Source: Alteribacillus sp. YIM 98480 (GTDB lineage: Bacteria > Bacillota > Bacilli > Bacillales > Marinococcaceae). Taken from it: DNA of 64,000 nucleotides. The position numbers were made by a program, and so were the translations under genes. Below are positions 52,264 through 60,470 of the stretch, one piece after another. The first letter of the stretch is position 1; every line of letters begins with the position of its first letter. The notes below the pieces were generated by a model. That model was not told where the DNA came from. It saw only the letters and a list, made by a program, of their open reading frames with translations, and did not search any database. Location of the stretch: contig NZ_VTOK01000019.1 of assembly GCF_009765375.1 (NCBI RefSeq), positions 387 through 64,386 on the forward strand, in the 5' to 3' direction.

Positions 52264-53178
52264 TTATCCCGACAATAAATCAGACAGTGCGGTTTTAAGA
52301 TTATTATATTGAAAAGTGAACCCTTCATCTATTAATTTTTGCGGCAAAGCATTGCGGCCTGTTAAAGCAAGGCTTGGCTCTGTCCCCATCACCACGTAAG
52401 CTCCTGCCCAAACGAGCGGCGTTGGAGCAGGCGGAGCCCAGCCTTTATTCAACACTTTGCGTAGCGTTTTCATGAATTCTTTATTCGTTACTGGCTGCGG
52501 TCCGGTTGCATTATAAATGCCGCCCATTGATTTATCTTCTATCGCTTTTAGAAACATACTATTTAAATCATCAATATGCAGCCAGCTTATATACTGATTG
52601 CCGGGACCAACTTTACCGCCGAGATTGTATTTAACCAATTTTTTTAACGGTTCTAATGCACCGCCATCACGCCCAAGAGCAAAACCTATTCTAAGCATTG
52701 CTTGCCTTGTATGGGGAAGGGATGCTGCAAAAAAGGCTTTTTCCCAAAGCTGGCAGACTTTGACCGAAAAGCCTTCTCCATGTGGAGAGTTTTCGGTGCA
52801 TACATCTCTTGTATTTCCAAAGATAGCAAGAGAACCTGCTTGAACAAATGCTTGAGGCGGCTGCTCGCATGTTTGAATCGCTTTTTGCAGGATTCTCACA
52901 GAGTAATAACGAGAACGAATGATTTCTTTTTTATTTTCTTCGGTATAGATGCAGTTCACACTTTTTCCGGTGAAGTTTACGACGGCATAACATCCGTCCA
53001 GCTCTTTTGCCCATTCTCCCATCGTTCTGCCATCCCAATGGACATAACGGATACTATTCTCCACTCGAGAATGTCCTCTAGTTAGAATTGTTACGTCGTA
53101 TCCTTTATTTAAAAGAAACAAGGCTAACGATTGACCGAGAAAACCAGAACCGCCCGGAAGTACAATTTTTTTATTCAT
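52264..53178 (-). CDS. TIGR01777-family NAD-dependent epimerase
   Basis: A 304-residue SDR-fold protein starting MNKKIVLPGGSGFLGQSLALFLLNKGYDVTILTR. It has the TIGR01777 features YVHWDGR near residue 45, VNFTGKSVNCIYTEENKKEIIRSR near 70, and GGKVGPGNQYISWLHIDDLNSMF near 200, plus a C-terminal DUF1731-type tail (NALPQKLIDEGFTFQYNNL). Related YfhF/YfcH proteins have no established substrate. ATG 53178, after GAAGGGA, is preferred over the longer frame starting at 53226. Confidence 0.87.
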   Translation of the reverse strand: MNKKIVLPGGSGFLGQSLALFLLNKGYDVTILTRGHSRVENSIRYVHWDGRTMGEWAKELDGCYAVVNFTGKSVNCIYTEENKKEIIRSRYYSVRILQKAIQTCEQPPQAFVQAGSLAIFGNTRDVCTENSPHGEGFSVKVCQLWEKAFFAASLPHTRQAMLRIGFALGRDGGALEPLKKLVKYNLGGKVGPGNQYISWLHIDDLNSMFLKAIEDKSMGGIYNATGPQPVTNKEFMKTLRKVLNKGWAPPAPTPLVWAGAYVVMGTEPSLALTGRNALPQKLIDEGFTFQYNNLKTALSDLLSG

Positions 53179-53320
53179 ATATATCCCTTCCTTCAAAAGC
53201 GCAAAAACTAGTATCTTTCTAACCATACCATATTTTCAGACTTATACGTTTCCTTTTAAAATTATTGGTAAAAGGTGTATGATTACTATAGGAAGCAACC
53301 GCTGGATGCTGATGAAATAT

Positions 53321-53400
53321 TAGAAAAACTTGACTTACCTCCAATCCCTATGGAGGAAGTCATAGTTTTACTTATACTTTGTTCATTTTAAAAAAGTTAA
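53321..53400 (-). repeat. Dispersed hairpin element, reverse copy 2
   Basis: AGAAAAACTTGACTTACCTC and TATGGAGGAAGTCATAGTTT form the hairpin region, followed by ACTTATACTTTGTTC. The tail lacks the TTAACAAAGTT of the next copy. Confidence 0.75.
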
Positions 53401-53415
53401 TCATTTCTAAAGTAT

Positions 53416-53510
53416 TAGAAAAACTTGACTTACCGCCAACACCTATGGCGTAACTCATAGTTTTGCTTATAATTTATTCCGTTAACAAAGTTAAACTTTC
53501 CTAAAGTATC
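53416..53510 (-). repeat. Dispersed hairpin element, reverse copy 3 (near complete)
   Basis: AGAAAAACTTGACTTACCGC with CCTATGGCGTAACTCATAGT gives the hairpin, followed by TTTGCTTATAATTTATT and GTTAACAAAGTTAAACTTT. It directly follows the previous copy in the same orientation. Confidence 0.78.
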
Positions 53511-53551
53511 ATGACAATAATATAAACAGATCAGTAAAGGAGACAGGCGAA

Positions 53552-54595
53552 ATGAAAATTGATCAATGGATGTCCCGTATACCTTCCCTGGATAAGGAAG
53601 CAGGCGATAAAGCAGCAGCATACATAGATAATTTAACGAAACCACCGGGAAGTCTCGGCCGTCTTGAAACCATCGCAGCCAAATTAGCCGCCATGACTGG
53701 CAATCCTTTTCCAGATGTCACACCAGCGGGCGTGCTTGTGTTCGCGGCTGATCACGGCATCACTGCAGAAGGTGTGTCTGCTTTTCCTCAAGAAATAACG
53801 GTGCAGATGGCCAAAAACTTCTTAAAAAAAGGCGCTGCTATCAATGTGTTTTCTAATCAAATCAATGCCGATTTCCAGCTGATTGATATTGGAATGGCCA
53901 AAGAAGTAAACGAAGACGGAATTATTTCGAGAAAAATAAAAGCAGGAACGGCCAACTTTTGCAAAGAAGACGCGATGTCAAGAGATGAAGCCGTTCAGGC
54001 GATGGAAGCCGGTTTTGAAGAAGCCGAAAAAATGATTACCCAAAAAGGGATTAAATGCCTGATTTTAGGCGAAATGGGTATTGGCAATACGACGGCAAGC
54101 AGTGCAATGATATCTGCGTTCACCAATAAAAATCCAGCTAGCGTCACAGGTCCTGGTACTGGTCTCACGAAAGAGCGCATGCTTCATAAACAGCATATTC
54201 TTCAAACTGCACTGCAAAACAGAAACATAAATAACCATGATCCACTTGATGTGCTAGCAAAAGTAGGTGGATTGGAAATAGCCGGCATCACCGGTGCCAT
54301 GCTGGCCGCTGCGTCTCATCGGGTGCCCATTTTGGTTGATGGCTTTATTAGTGCTGCCGCTGCCGTTACTGCTCAAGCCCTTTCACCGCTTGCTGCAGAT
54401 TATATGTTCGTCGGCCATTATTCGACTGAACCAGGACATGCTATTGCCATAGAAATACTGGACAAGAAACCTTTGCTTGATCTTCAGATGAGACTTGGCG
54501 AAGGCAGCGGAGCAGCTCTTGCTTTTCCTATTTTGCGTTCAGCTTGTGCGATGGTTCGTGAAATGGCTACCTTTGAAGACTTAGCCAACTATTAA
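53552..54595 (+). CDS. cobT: Nicotinate-nucleotide:dimethylbenzimidazole phosphoribosyltransferase
   Basis: A 347-residue CobT. Motifs are NLTKPPGSLGRLE near residue 30, VFAADHGITAEGVSAFPQEIT near 70, LGEMGIGNTTASSAM near 172, and the C-terminal LRLGEGSGAALAFPI with the catalytic Glu near 317. It makes alpha-ribazole 5'-phosphate for the lower ligand of cobalamin. No other cobalamin gene is nearby, so it may serve salvage of corrinoids. AAAGGAG precedes the ATG. Confidence 0.95.
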   Translation: MKIDQWMSRIPSLDKEAGDKAAAYIDNLTKPPGSLGRLETIAAKLAAMTGNPFPDVTPAGVLVFAADHGITAEGVSAFPQEITVQMAKNFLKKGAAINVFSNQINADFQLIDIGMAKEVNEDGIISRKIKAGTANFCKEDAMSRDEAVQAMEAGFEEAEKMITQKGIKCLILGEMGIGNTTASSAMISAFTNKNPASVTGPGTGLTKERMLHKQHILQTALQNRNINNHDPLDVLAKVGGLEIAGITGAMLAAASHRVPILVDGFISAAAAVTAQALSPLAADYMFVGHYSTEPGHAIAIEILDKKPLLDLQMRLGEGSGAALAFPILRSACAMVREMATFEDLANY

Positions 54596-54613
54596 AAGAG
54601 CAGCCGCTTCACT

Positions 54614-56041
54614 TTATCGTTTTCCTTCTATTGGAAGTTTAAGCGTAAATACCGTACTTCCAGGACTACTTTCTTTTAAGAAAAGGTCACCCTCCATGCT
54701 TTGGGCAATCATTTTACTAAATGGCAGTCCAAGCCCTAAACCGTGAGTGTCGTATTTTTTATTTTCACCTCGGTAAAACCGTTCAAAAATAAAATCTTTT
54801 TCCTCTTCTTTAATGCCCGGTCCATTATCTTCTACATTTATTTCGATCCAACCGGGCCTTTCTTTTTTTATCGAAATAGAAAGAATCCCATTTCTTTTAA
54901 CGGCTTGTTTTGCGTTGTTCAGTAGGTTTATCATTATTTGCTGAATCCGGATGGAATCCACCTTTGCGTATATATCGTCTTTTGGCAGATTTTTGTTTAT
55001 TTTTAGACCTTCTTCATCATTAGCTACCTGCCATTGATGAAGAATTTCTTTTATTAATTTATTTACTTCATATTTTTCTTTTGTAATCGGTATGGCATGT
55101 GCCGCAAAGGAGTTAAATTCAAGTAAATCAGCTACCATTGTTTTCATACGGTTTGCTTCATTTAATGAGACATTCAGAAAATCTTTCGCTTCCTCCCCAT
55201 GCACTACATCATCCCGAACTGCTTGAATAAGCCCTGTCATAGACGTGATGGGTGTTTTCAATTCGTGTGTCACCCCTGCAAGCAGTTCAGAACGAAGAGC
55301 TTCTAGCTGCTCGAGCCGGCTTGACATTTCTTTAAATGAATGAACGAGTTCGTGTACTTCTTGCTCTTTCATATTCTCTGGAAGTGTGAAGTTATAATTC
55401 TGTTCTTGGACATGTTTGGCAGCAACAGCTACATCTTGTATCGGCTTTGACAACTTTCTTGAAAGAAAATAAATAGTGGCCCAGCCAATTAGTGCCAGGG
55501 AGAAAAGCATTATCGCAAGCAGCCGGTACTCTTCATTCATCTGTGTGAGCTGATTGGCAGACTGAATAATAACTACCCAGCCAGCAGTTACCCCATCTGC
55601 TTGTATGGGTCGTTTTACGATATAAGAATGGGCTCCATTATCTAATTTGAGACGCTGCACTTCACTTTCAGCTTGTAGAATTCTTAGTGGGAACCTTTCT
55701 GATGTAAAAGGTTCTCTTTCAAATGGATTAGACAATACTCTTCCATTTGCATTGACAATATATATAATCGGATCTAGCTGCGTATCAATGATATTCTGGC
55801 GTTCTTGAATATACTCCAGTACGCCTTCTCTAGGAACTGTTTCTCCTGCTTGTTCCTCTACAAACCGATCAGCAATTTCTTGAGCTAAATATTTCGTAAC
55901 ATTTAAACGATGTTCAAGATTTGTATGACGAATCCATATTACAGACACGATCGCCACGACAATGAGACCAATAATCAACGTAATAAAATATCGTGTGGTC
56001 CAATAACGAAGTAATGAAATTTTCTTGTTGTTGTTATTCAT
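54614..56041 (-). CDS. Membrane sensor histidine kinase (HisKA type)
   Basis: A 475-residue kinase. One membrane segment near residues 15-35 and another near 165-190 flank an extracellular sensor region. A HAMP domain follows (SRKLSKPIQDVAVAAKHVQEQNYNF), then HisKA with ELLAGVTHELKTPITSMTGL (phosphoacceptor His) and an HATPase domain with N box QQIMINLLNNAKQAV, DNGPGIKEEEKDFIFERFYRG and GLGLGLPFSKMI. The ATG at 56041 overlaps the regulator gene stop, so translation is coupled. The signal and targets are not evident. Confidence 0.93.
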   Translation of the reverse strand: MNNNNKKISLLRYWTTRYFITLIIGLIVVAIVSVIWIRHTNLEHRLNVTKYLAQEIADRFVEEQAGETVPREGVLEYIQERQNIIDTQLDPIIYIVNANGRVLSNPFEREPFTSERFPLRILQAESEVQRLKLDNGAHSYIVKRPIQADGVTAGWVVIIQSANQLTQMNEEYRLLAIMLFSLALIGWATIYFLSRKLSKPIQDVAVAAKHVQEQNYNFTLPENMKEQEVHELVHSFKEMSSRLEQLEALRSELLAGVTHELKTPITSMTGLIQAVRDDVVHGEEAKDFLNVSLNEANRMKTMVADLLEFNSFAAHAIPITKEKYEVNKLIKEILHQWQVANDEEGLKINKNLPKDDIYAKVDSIRIQQIMINLLNNAKQAVKRNGILSISIKKERPGWIEINVEDNGPGIKEEEKDFIFERFYRGENKKYDTHGLGLGLPFSKMIAQSMEGDLFLKESSPGSTVFTLKLPIEGKR

Positions 56042-56717
56042 ATACACAAAATTGATACCCCAATCCTCGCAGCGTTTTTATTTCACCTTCTGTCTCCGGC
56101 CAGTTCTGGAGTGACTTTCTAATACGTTTGATGGATAAGTCCACCGCCCGGTCACTGCCTTCGTAATCTATTCCCCAGACATGTTCAATTAATTGTTCTC
56201 TATCAAATGTTTGATTCGGGTGTCTGGCAAGAAAAAATAACAAAGACAAATCCCTCGGTGTTAACGGCACATCCACACCATTTAGTTTAACACTATGGGC
56301 TCTTTCGTTAAGTGTTAAACTGCCATAGTGTTTAACTTCCTCTTCTTGCAGCGTTTGGCCTGTTCTGCGCAGCACCGCTTTCACTCTAGCAACTACCTCA
56401 CTCGCATCGAATGGTTTTGCGATGTAATCATCCGCCCCGCTATTTAACCCTTTCAAACGATAATCCACATCCCCGAGCGCTGTCAGCATGATAACAGCAC
56501 ATGCGCTTTCTTCACGGATTAGATCTAAAATACTCCATCCATCTTTTCCTGGTAGCATGACATCAACAAGAGCCAGGTCTGGCTGCATACTACGAAAAGC
56601 TGGCATAGCTTCATCTCCATGAAAAACTGCTTTCACTTCATATCCTTCTTTTTGCATATATGCTTGCAGCACTTTGCTGATCGCTGCTTCATCTTCTATA
56701 ATTAATATTTTGGTCAT
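56034..56717 (-). CDS. OmpR-family response regulator
   Basis: A 227-residue regulator. The receiver domain (residues 1-115) has acidic pocket IEDE, phosphoacceptor LALVDVMLPGKDG near residue 53 and Lys in AKPFDASEVVARV near 103. The winged-helix output domain runs from about residue 130 (PLTPRDLSLLFFLARHPNQTFDREQLIEHVWG, then DLSIKRIRKSL). It partners the kinase gene that overlaps its stop codon. AAGGAGTG precedes the ATG. Confidence 0.94.
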   Translation of the reverse strand: MTKILIIEDEAAISKVLQAYMQKEGYEVKAVFHGDEAMPAFRSMQPDLALVDVMLPGKDGWSILDLIREESACAVIMLTALGDVDYRLKGLNSGADDYIAKPFDASEVVARVKAVLRRTGQTLQEEEVKHYGSLTLNERAHSVKLNGVDVPLTPRDLSLLFFLARHPNQTFDREQLIEHVWGIDYEGSDRAVDLSIKRIRKSLQNWPETEGEIKTLRGLGYQFCVYE

Positions 56718-57092
56718 TTATACGCTCACTCCTTCACTTTCCCTTTCAAAAAGGGACATGAAGATAGAATTATTACGTTCTGATAGTACTTTGAAAAACA
56801 CAGCTTACCGACAAAATTAAATGACAAGTTTTAGCTTTACTTATACTTTTGATAACTAGGAAATTAAACTTTCTTAAAGTATAAGAGAAATATGAGTCCA
56901 CTTCCAATTTTCATAAAAAATATTACTTTCCAAACAGTACAAAAGGAAACCCCCGATTTATGCATCAGGGATTTCCATATATCTATCAAAAGGGGGTCAA
57001 TGAAAAAGATAGCTTTTTGATCGCTTATTGTGTGCTGCTTTACAGCAAGGGGTTCTTTATATGCAGGCTGCTGGGGGACAGCGCTGCATTGT
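56718..57092. other. 375-bp intergenic region
   Basis: It holds a degenerate reverse hairpin-element copy (about 56792-56880) and small hairpins (AAAAAG/CTTTTT near 57003-57018, GCTG/CAGC near 57032-57045) that may terminate the secreted-protein gene. No gene was supported. Confidence 0.6.
56792..56880 (-). repeat. Dispersed hairpin element, reverse copy 4 (degenerate)
   Basis: Recognisable parts are GAAAAACACAGCTTACCGAC, TTTTAGCTTTACTTATACTT and AAATTAAACTTTCTTAAAGT; the central stem has decayed. Confidence 0.55.
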
Positions 57093-57734
57093 TTATTCAT
57101 ACATTAAGGGGTCAACATCATGCTTTCCGGCAGGGAAGATGTCTAAATGTTTTGCTTCTTCCTCATGTTGATTTACAATTTCGTCCAGTATTTCTTCTGA
57201 ACTTTTTCCGGCAGTTTCAATTCCGATCTCGTCTGCTGCCATCTGAACTTGTTTTGCTTTTATTTCTACCATAATCTGCTGTACTTCTTTACCATGGGGG
57301 TCAATGTTTAGTTCTGCTGCTTCTTTTTTTAGTTCTGCAAGGCTCACTTCTTTCACTAACTCATTTACATCTTTTCCGTTTGCCTCGATACCATAGTCTG
57401 CTGCTTTTTTCTTTAAAGCTTCTTCTCTCCCTTTTTCAGACAACGTTTCATTCTCTTTTTTATTTGAACCTATTCCTAATTGATTAATATATGGTTTGGT
57501 GGCTGCTGCATCTTTATTTAAAGTTTTTATCCTCATTTCCTTACTGCGTTTTTGATTAAAATTACTAGCTGCTTTGTTGGGAGAAAAGCTTATTTCGTTC
57601 TGATTTACTGCTTTTTTGGCAGCTATGCTGTCTGTGGATTGCTGGGCGGCACCTGCTAGACCTGGTGTGGTGCCAATTATTCCAATAGACAAAACGGATG
57701 CCAGAAGATAATTTTTTTTACGTTTCCATAGCAC
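57093..57734 (-). CDS. Secreted protein with four SAP-like helical repeats
   Basis: A 213-residue exported protein of unknown function. A signal peptide (KRKKNYLLASVLSIGIIG...GLAGAAQ) is followed by a low-complexity region, then four repeats of about 22-35 residues with the pattern A-x(4)-I-x(3)-GK-x(5)-I/V-x(2)-E/D: AADYGIEANGKDVNELVKEV, AAELNIDPHGKEVQQIMVEI, AADEIGIETAGKSSEEILDEI and AKHLDIFPAGKHDVDPLMYE. Such GIxxxGK helical repeats occur in secreted Bacillus proteins of unknown role. GTG start 57734 has GGAGGG seven bases upstream. It is flanked by a two-component operon and a transporter gene. Confidence 0.7.
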   Translation of the reverse strand: MLWKRKKNYLLASVLSIGIIGTTPGLAGAAQQSTDSIAAKKAVNQNEISFSPNKAASNFNQKRSKEMRIKTLNKDAAATKPYINQLGIGSNKKENETLSEKGREEALKKKAADYGIEANGKDVNELVKEVSLAELKKEAAELNIDPHGKEVQQIMVEIKAKQVQMAADEIGIETAGKSSEEILDEIVNQHEEEAKHLDIFPAGKHDVDPLMYE

Positions 57735-57878
57735 CTCACTTCCCTCCTGGAATATTTGATTGGATCAGCTCTTGCCGATCACATTTTTAACTTTAAAGCA
57801 CCTATATGTCAGCATGATGTCAATCAAAAAACTTTTTCTCCAAATGTTATACGTTCTGTATGTGTATTTCGAATCGAA

Positions 57879-57908
57879 AAACCGTCCCAGATTTTATCCG
57901 GGACGGTT
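57879..57908 (-). terminator. Intrinsic terminator of the DASS transporter gene
   Basis: AACCGTCCC and GGGACGGTT form a 9-bp stem, with GAT/ATC extending it inward, followed by TTTCG on the minus strand. Confidence 0.88.
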
Positions 57909-57916
57909 CCTCCTGT

Positions 57917-59605
57917 TTATCTAAACTGTGATGGTATGCTTTGCAGGTCAATTCCCCATACGACTGGTAAATAAAAAGTTACAGATAACACAATGATAAT
58001 TATCGCGAGAATATTTAACCAAAAACCGTTTTGCACCATTTGAATAATTTTCAGTTTGCCTGTTCCAAATATGATAGCGTTTGGCGGCGTTCCGACTGGA
58101 AGCATAAATGCACAGTTTGCTGCCATCGCACACGGCACCATTAACGCATAAGGGTGTACGTTTAAGGCAAACGCCAAGGACGCTACGACAGGCAGTATCA
58201 TTGTACCCGTTGCTGTGTTTGAAGTTATCTCCGTTAAAAACAGCACCAATGCGGTTGCTACAAGTACGATAAGGATAAAGTTCATGCCTTCAAGGACAGT
58301 CAGTTGTTCACCAATCCAATTAGACAGCTCCGTTTCACTGAAACCAGCTGCAATCGCAAGACCTCCCCCGAATAGCAGAAGAATACCCCATGGAATTTCT
58401 CTGGAATCTTTCCATTCTAACAGCTTTGTTGCTTCTTTTTTCTTTGCCGGAATCATGAAAAGAAGCACCGTAGCTGTCATCGCAATCATTCCGTCACCGA
58501 TACCTGGAACACCTACGATGTCTTCCCAAATAAACGTACGTGTAATCCACATAAATGCAGCAAACAAGAAGACAGAAAGCACTGCTTTTTCTTCGTACGA
58601 TATATTTCCAAGGGCCGTTTTTTCACGCTGAATGAGTTCACGTCCGCCCGGAAGCTGCTGCATGTTAATTGGATAGACAATACGTGTAAGATACAGCCAT
58701 GCACTAACCAATAAAATGGCAACAAGAGGTACTGCAAACGCCATCCAGCCTGCAAAAGAGATTTGAACGCCATAAAGACTATCAACGGTCCCCGCTAGAA
58801 TGCTGTTTGGCGGTGTTCCAATTAATGTCCCAAGCCCGCCGATAGTACCGGAATAACCGATACCAAAAATGATGGCTTTTTCAAACTTAGGAACATCAAC
58901 CTCATGCTTGTCTCCTTTCACAGCTTGTGACACTTGATATGTTATCGCTAAACCGATTGGTATCATCATCATAACAGCCGCTGTATTAGAAACCCACATG
59001 GAAAGAAAACCGCTGGCAATCATAAATCCTAATATGATTTTTCTTGTGCTTGTCCCAATAATTGAGATAATATTCAGAGCAATTCGCTTATGAAGATCCC
59101 ATTTCTCCATTGCTGTTGCAATAAAGAAACCACCAAGAAATAAGAAAATAATGTTATCTCCATAGGCGGAAAAAACTGTATCCCCATCTAGAGCTCCTGT
59201 AATTGGCAATAGAATAATCGGCAAAAGGGAAGTCGCTGGAATGGGAATAGCTTCTGTAATCCACCAGGTTGCGATCCACAGAGTCGATGCCAATACGGCT
59301 TTTGCTTCTGGATTCAACCCTTCTGGATTAAAAAACAACAATGTAAATATAAACAATAAAGGCCCCAATAGAAGTCCTATAAACTGTGCTCTTGTGTAAG
59401 CTGGTTTTTCCTCGTCATCACCTGATTTTCCTCCTGGTCCGCCTGGGCCTCCCGGACCGCTTCCAACAGCTGAATCTGCTTGATGCTTTTTTGTTTCCGC
59501 AGCCTTTCCTGCTTGTCTTATTTGTGAGAAAGTCAGCAGCTTTTTTGTCTGCGCATGGGACGACCAAAGGCTTTTCCAAACGGAAGCTGCAGTTCCTTTA
59601 GACAT
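57917..59605 (-). CDS. DASS/SLC13 sodium:dicarboxylate symporter (SdcS-like)
   Basis: A 562-residue transporter. About 12 hydrophobic segments carry SLC13 signatures: TSLLPIILLPITGAL, VSNTAAVMMMIPIGLAI near residue 205, IGTPPNSILAGTVDSLYG near 260, ITSNTATGTMILPVVASLAF near 455 and PVGTPPNAIIFGTGKL near 510. The two SNT motifs bind sodium and substrate carboxylates. An unusual 80-residue hydrophilic N-terminus contains GPGGPGGPGG. ATG 59605 follows GGAGGAG. The adjacent DcuS/DctR-type pair and a cre site suggest induction by dicarboxylates and catabolite control. Confidence 0.92.
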   Translation of the reverse strand: MSKGTAASVWKSLWSSHAQTKKLLTFSQIRQAGKAAETKKHQADSAVGSGPGGPGGPGGKSGDDEEKPAYTRAQFIGLLLGPLLFIFTLLFFNPEGLNPEAKAVLASTLWIATWWITEAIPIPATSLLPIILLPITGALDGDTVFSAYGDNIIFLFLGGFFIATAMEKWDLHKRIALNIISIIGTSTRKIILGFMIASGFLSMWVSNTAAVMMMIPIGLAITYQVSQAVKGDKHEVDVPKFEKAIIFGIGYSGTIGGLGTLIGTPPNSILAGTVDSLYGVQISFAGWMAFAVPLVAILLVSAWLYLTRIVYPINMQQLPGGRELIQREKTALGNISYEEKAVLSVFLFAAFMWITRTFIWEDIVGVPGIGDGMIAMTATVLLFMIPAKKKEATKLLEWKDSREIPWGILLLFGGGLAIAAGFSETELSNWIGEQLTVLEGMNFILIVLVATALVLFLTEITSNTATGTMILPVVASLAFALNVHPYALMVPCAMAANCAFMLPVGTPPNAIIFGTGKLKIIQMVQNGFWLNILAIIIIVLSVTFYLPVVWGIDLQSIPSQFR

Positions 59606-59624
59606 AAAAACTCCTCCCTTCATG

Positions 59625-59640
59625 ATGTAAACGTTTTCTA
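59625..59640. promoter_or_regulatory. Catabolite response element candidate upstream of the DASS gene
   Basis: ATGTAAACGTTTTCTA matches the cre consensus with one mismatch in either orientation and lies 20 bases upstream of the start codon, within the leader. Confidence 0.55.
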
Positions 59641-59744
59641 ATCACTATAAAAGATAGAAGGGTGAAAATATACCTTTCGTAAGTAATCCAAGTTTTTTGT
59701 AACTAAAAAAAGTAAGAAAAGGATTAAAAAGAAAGCAGCCAGGT

Positions 59745-60470
59745 TTATTCTTTATCTGCTGCCATGAATGTGTTGATCACATCTATTTTCTCTATCCTTA
59801 AGCAAAATTGGTGACGTGGTCTTCCGGTTGATTGGTAAATAACATCAGCTTCTAACACATCGACGTCAACTAAATAATGTAAGTATTTCCTCACAGACAC
59901 CCTTGAAATTCCAGTTGCTTCAGCTATATCTTTGGCTGAAAACGTTCGATCCTGCCATGCTTTTATTTGTTTGGCAATACGGGCAAACGTAATAGGGGTA
60001 AGCCCTTTTGGCAGTGAGGGGGGCTTTCCCTCTGATTCCTCTCTGTTTAATAAAAATGGATCCAGTTCTTCCTGACTCACTGCTTCTGCCTCGTTAATAA
60101 AAGCCTGCTTTTTCTTATAAAGAAGCAAAGACTCCCTAAAACGCTCAAAATCAAATGGCTTAATTAAATAATCAACGGCACCGTAACGAAGAGCTGTCTG
60201 AACGGAGTAATTGTCATTTGCAGCTGTAATAATGATAACGTCTACAGGTCTGCCGCTTTTTCTAAGTTCCATTAGCATCTCAAGCCCGGTGGTTTTTGAC
60301 ATATAAACATCTAATAAAAGCAAATCCACCTCCTCTCTCTTTAAAAATTCCCATGCTTGTGCTACATTATGCACCACTCCGGCAGCTTCAAATCCGTCCA
60401 CTTTTTCCACGTACACTCGATTAAACTTTGCTACCATTGGATCGTCTTCTACAATTAATATCTTTATCAT
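59745..60470 (-). CDS. DctR/CitB-family response regulator
   Basis: A 241-residue regulator with a receiver domain (VEDD acidic pair, phosphoacceptor LLLLDVYMSKTTGLE near residue 54, Lys in LIKPFDFERF near 104) and a C-terminal helix-turn-helix (FSAKDIAEATGISRVSVRKYLHYLV near residues 180-205). This CitB/DctR architecture controls di- and tricarboxylate uptake in Bacillaceae. Its start overlaps the kinase stop by four bases. The DASS transporter gene follows on the same strand. Confidence 0.93.
   Translation of the reverse strand: MIKILIVEDDPMVAKFNRVYVEKVDGFEAAGVVHNVAQAWEFLKREEVDLLLLDVYMSKTTGLEMLMELRKSGRPVDVIIITAANDNYSVQTALRYGAVDYLIKPFDFERFRESLLLYKKKQAFINEAEAVSQEELDPFLLNREESEGKPPSLPKGLTPITFARIAKQIKAWQDRTFSAKDIAEATGISRVSVRKYLHYLVDVDVLEADVIYQSTGRPRHQFCLRIEKIDVINTFMAADKE

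Larger units (their letters stand above)
53179..53551. other. 373-bp divergent region with two tandem repeat copies
   Basis: Between the epimerase and cobT the sequence holds two adjacent reverse copies of the dispersed hairpin element. No cobalamin riboswitch or obvious promoter for cobT was recognised. Confidence 0.7.

Noticed and set aside
53411-53551. Cobalamin riboswitch ahead of cobT
   Set aside because: The leader is mostly a copy of the dispersed hairpin element and no B12-box-like motif was seen.
56960-57274. 104-codon plus-strand ORF
   Set aside because: It overlaps the 3' half of the secreted repeat protein on the opposite strand and its composition is that of an antisense shadow.
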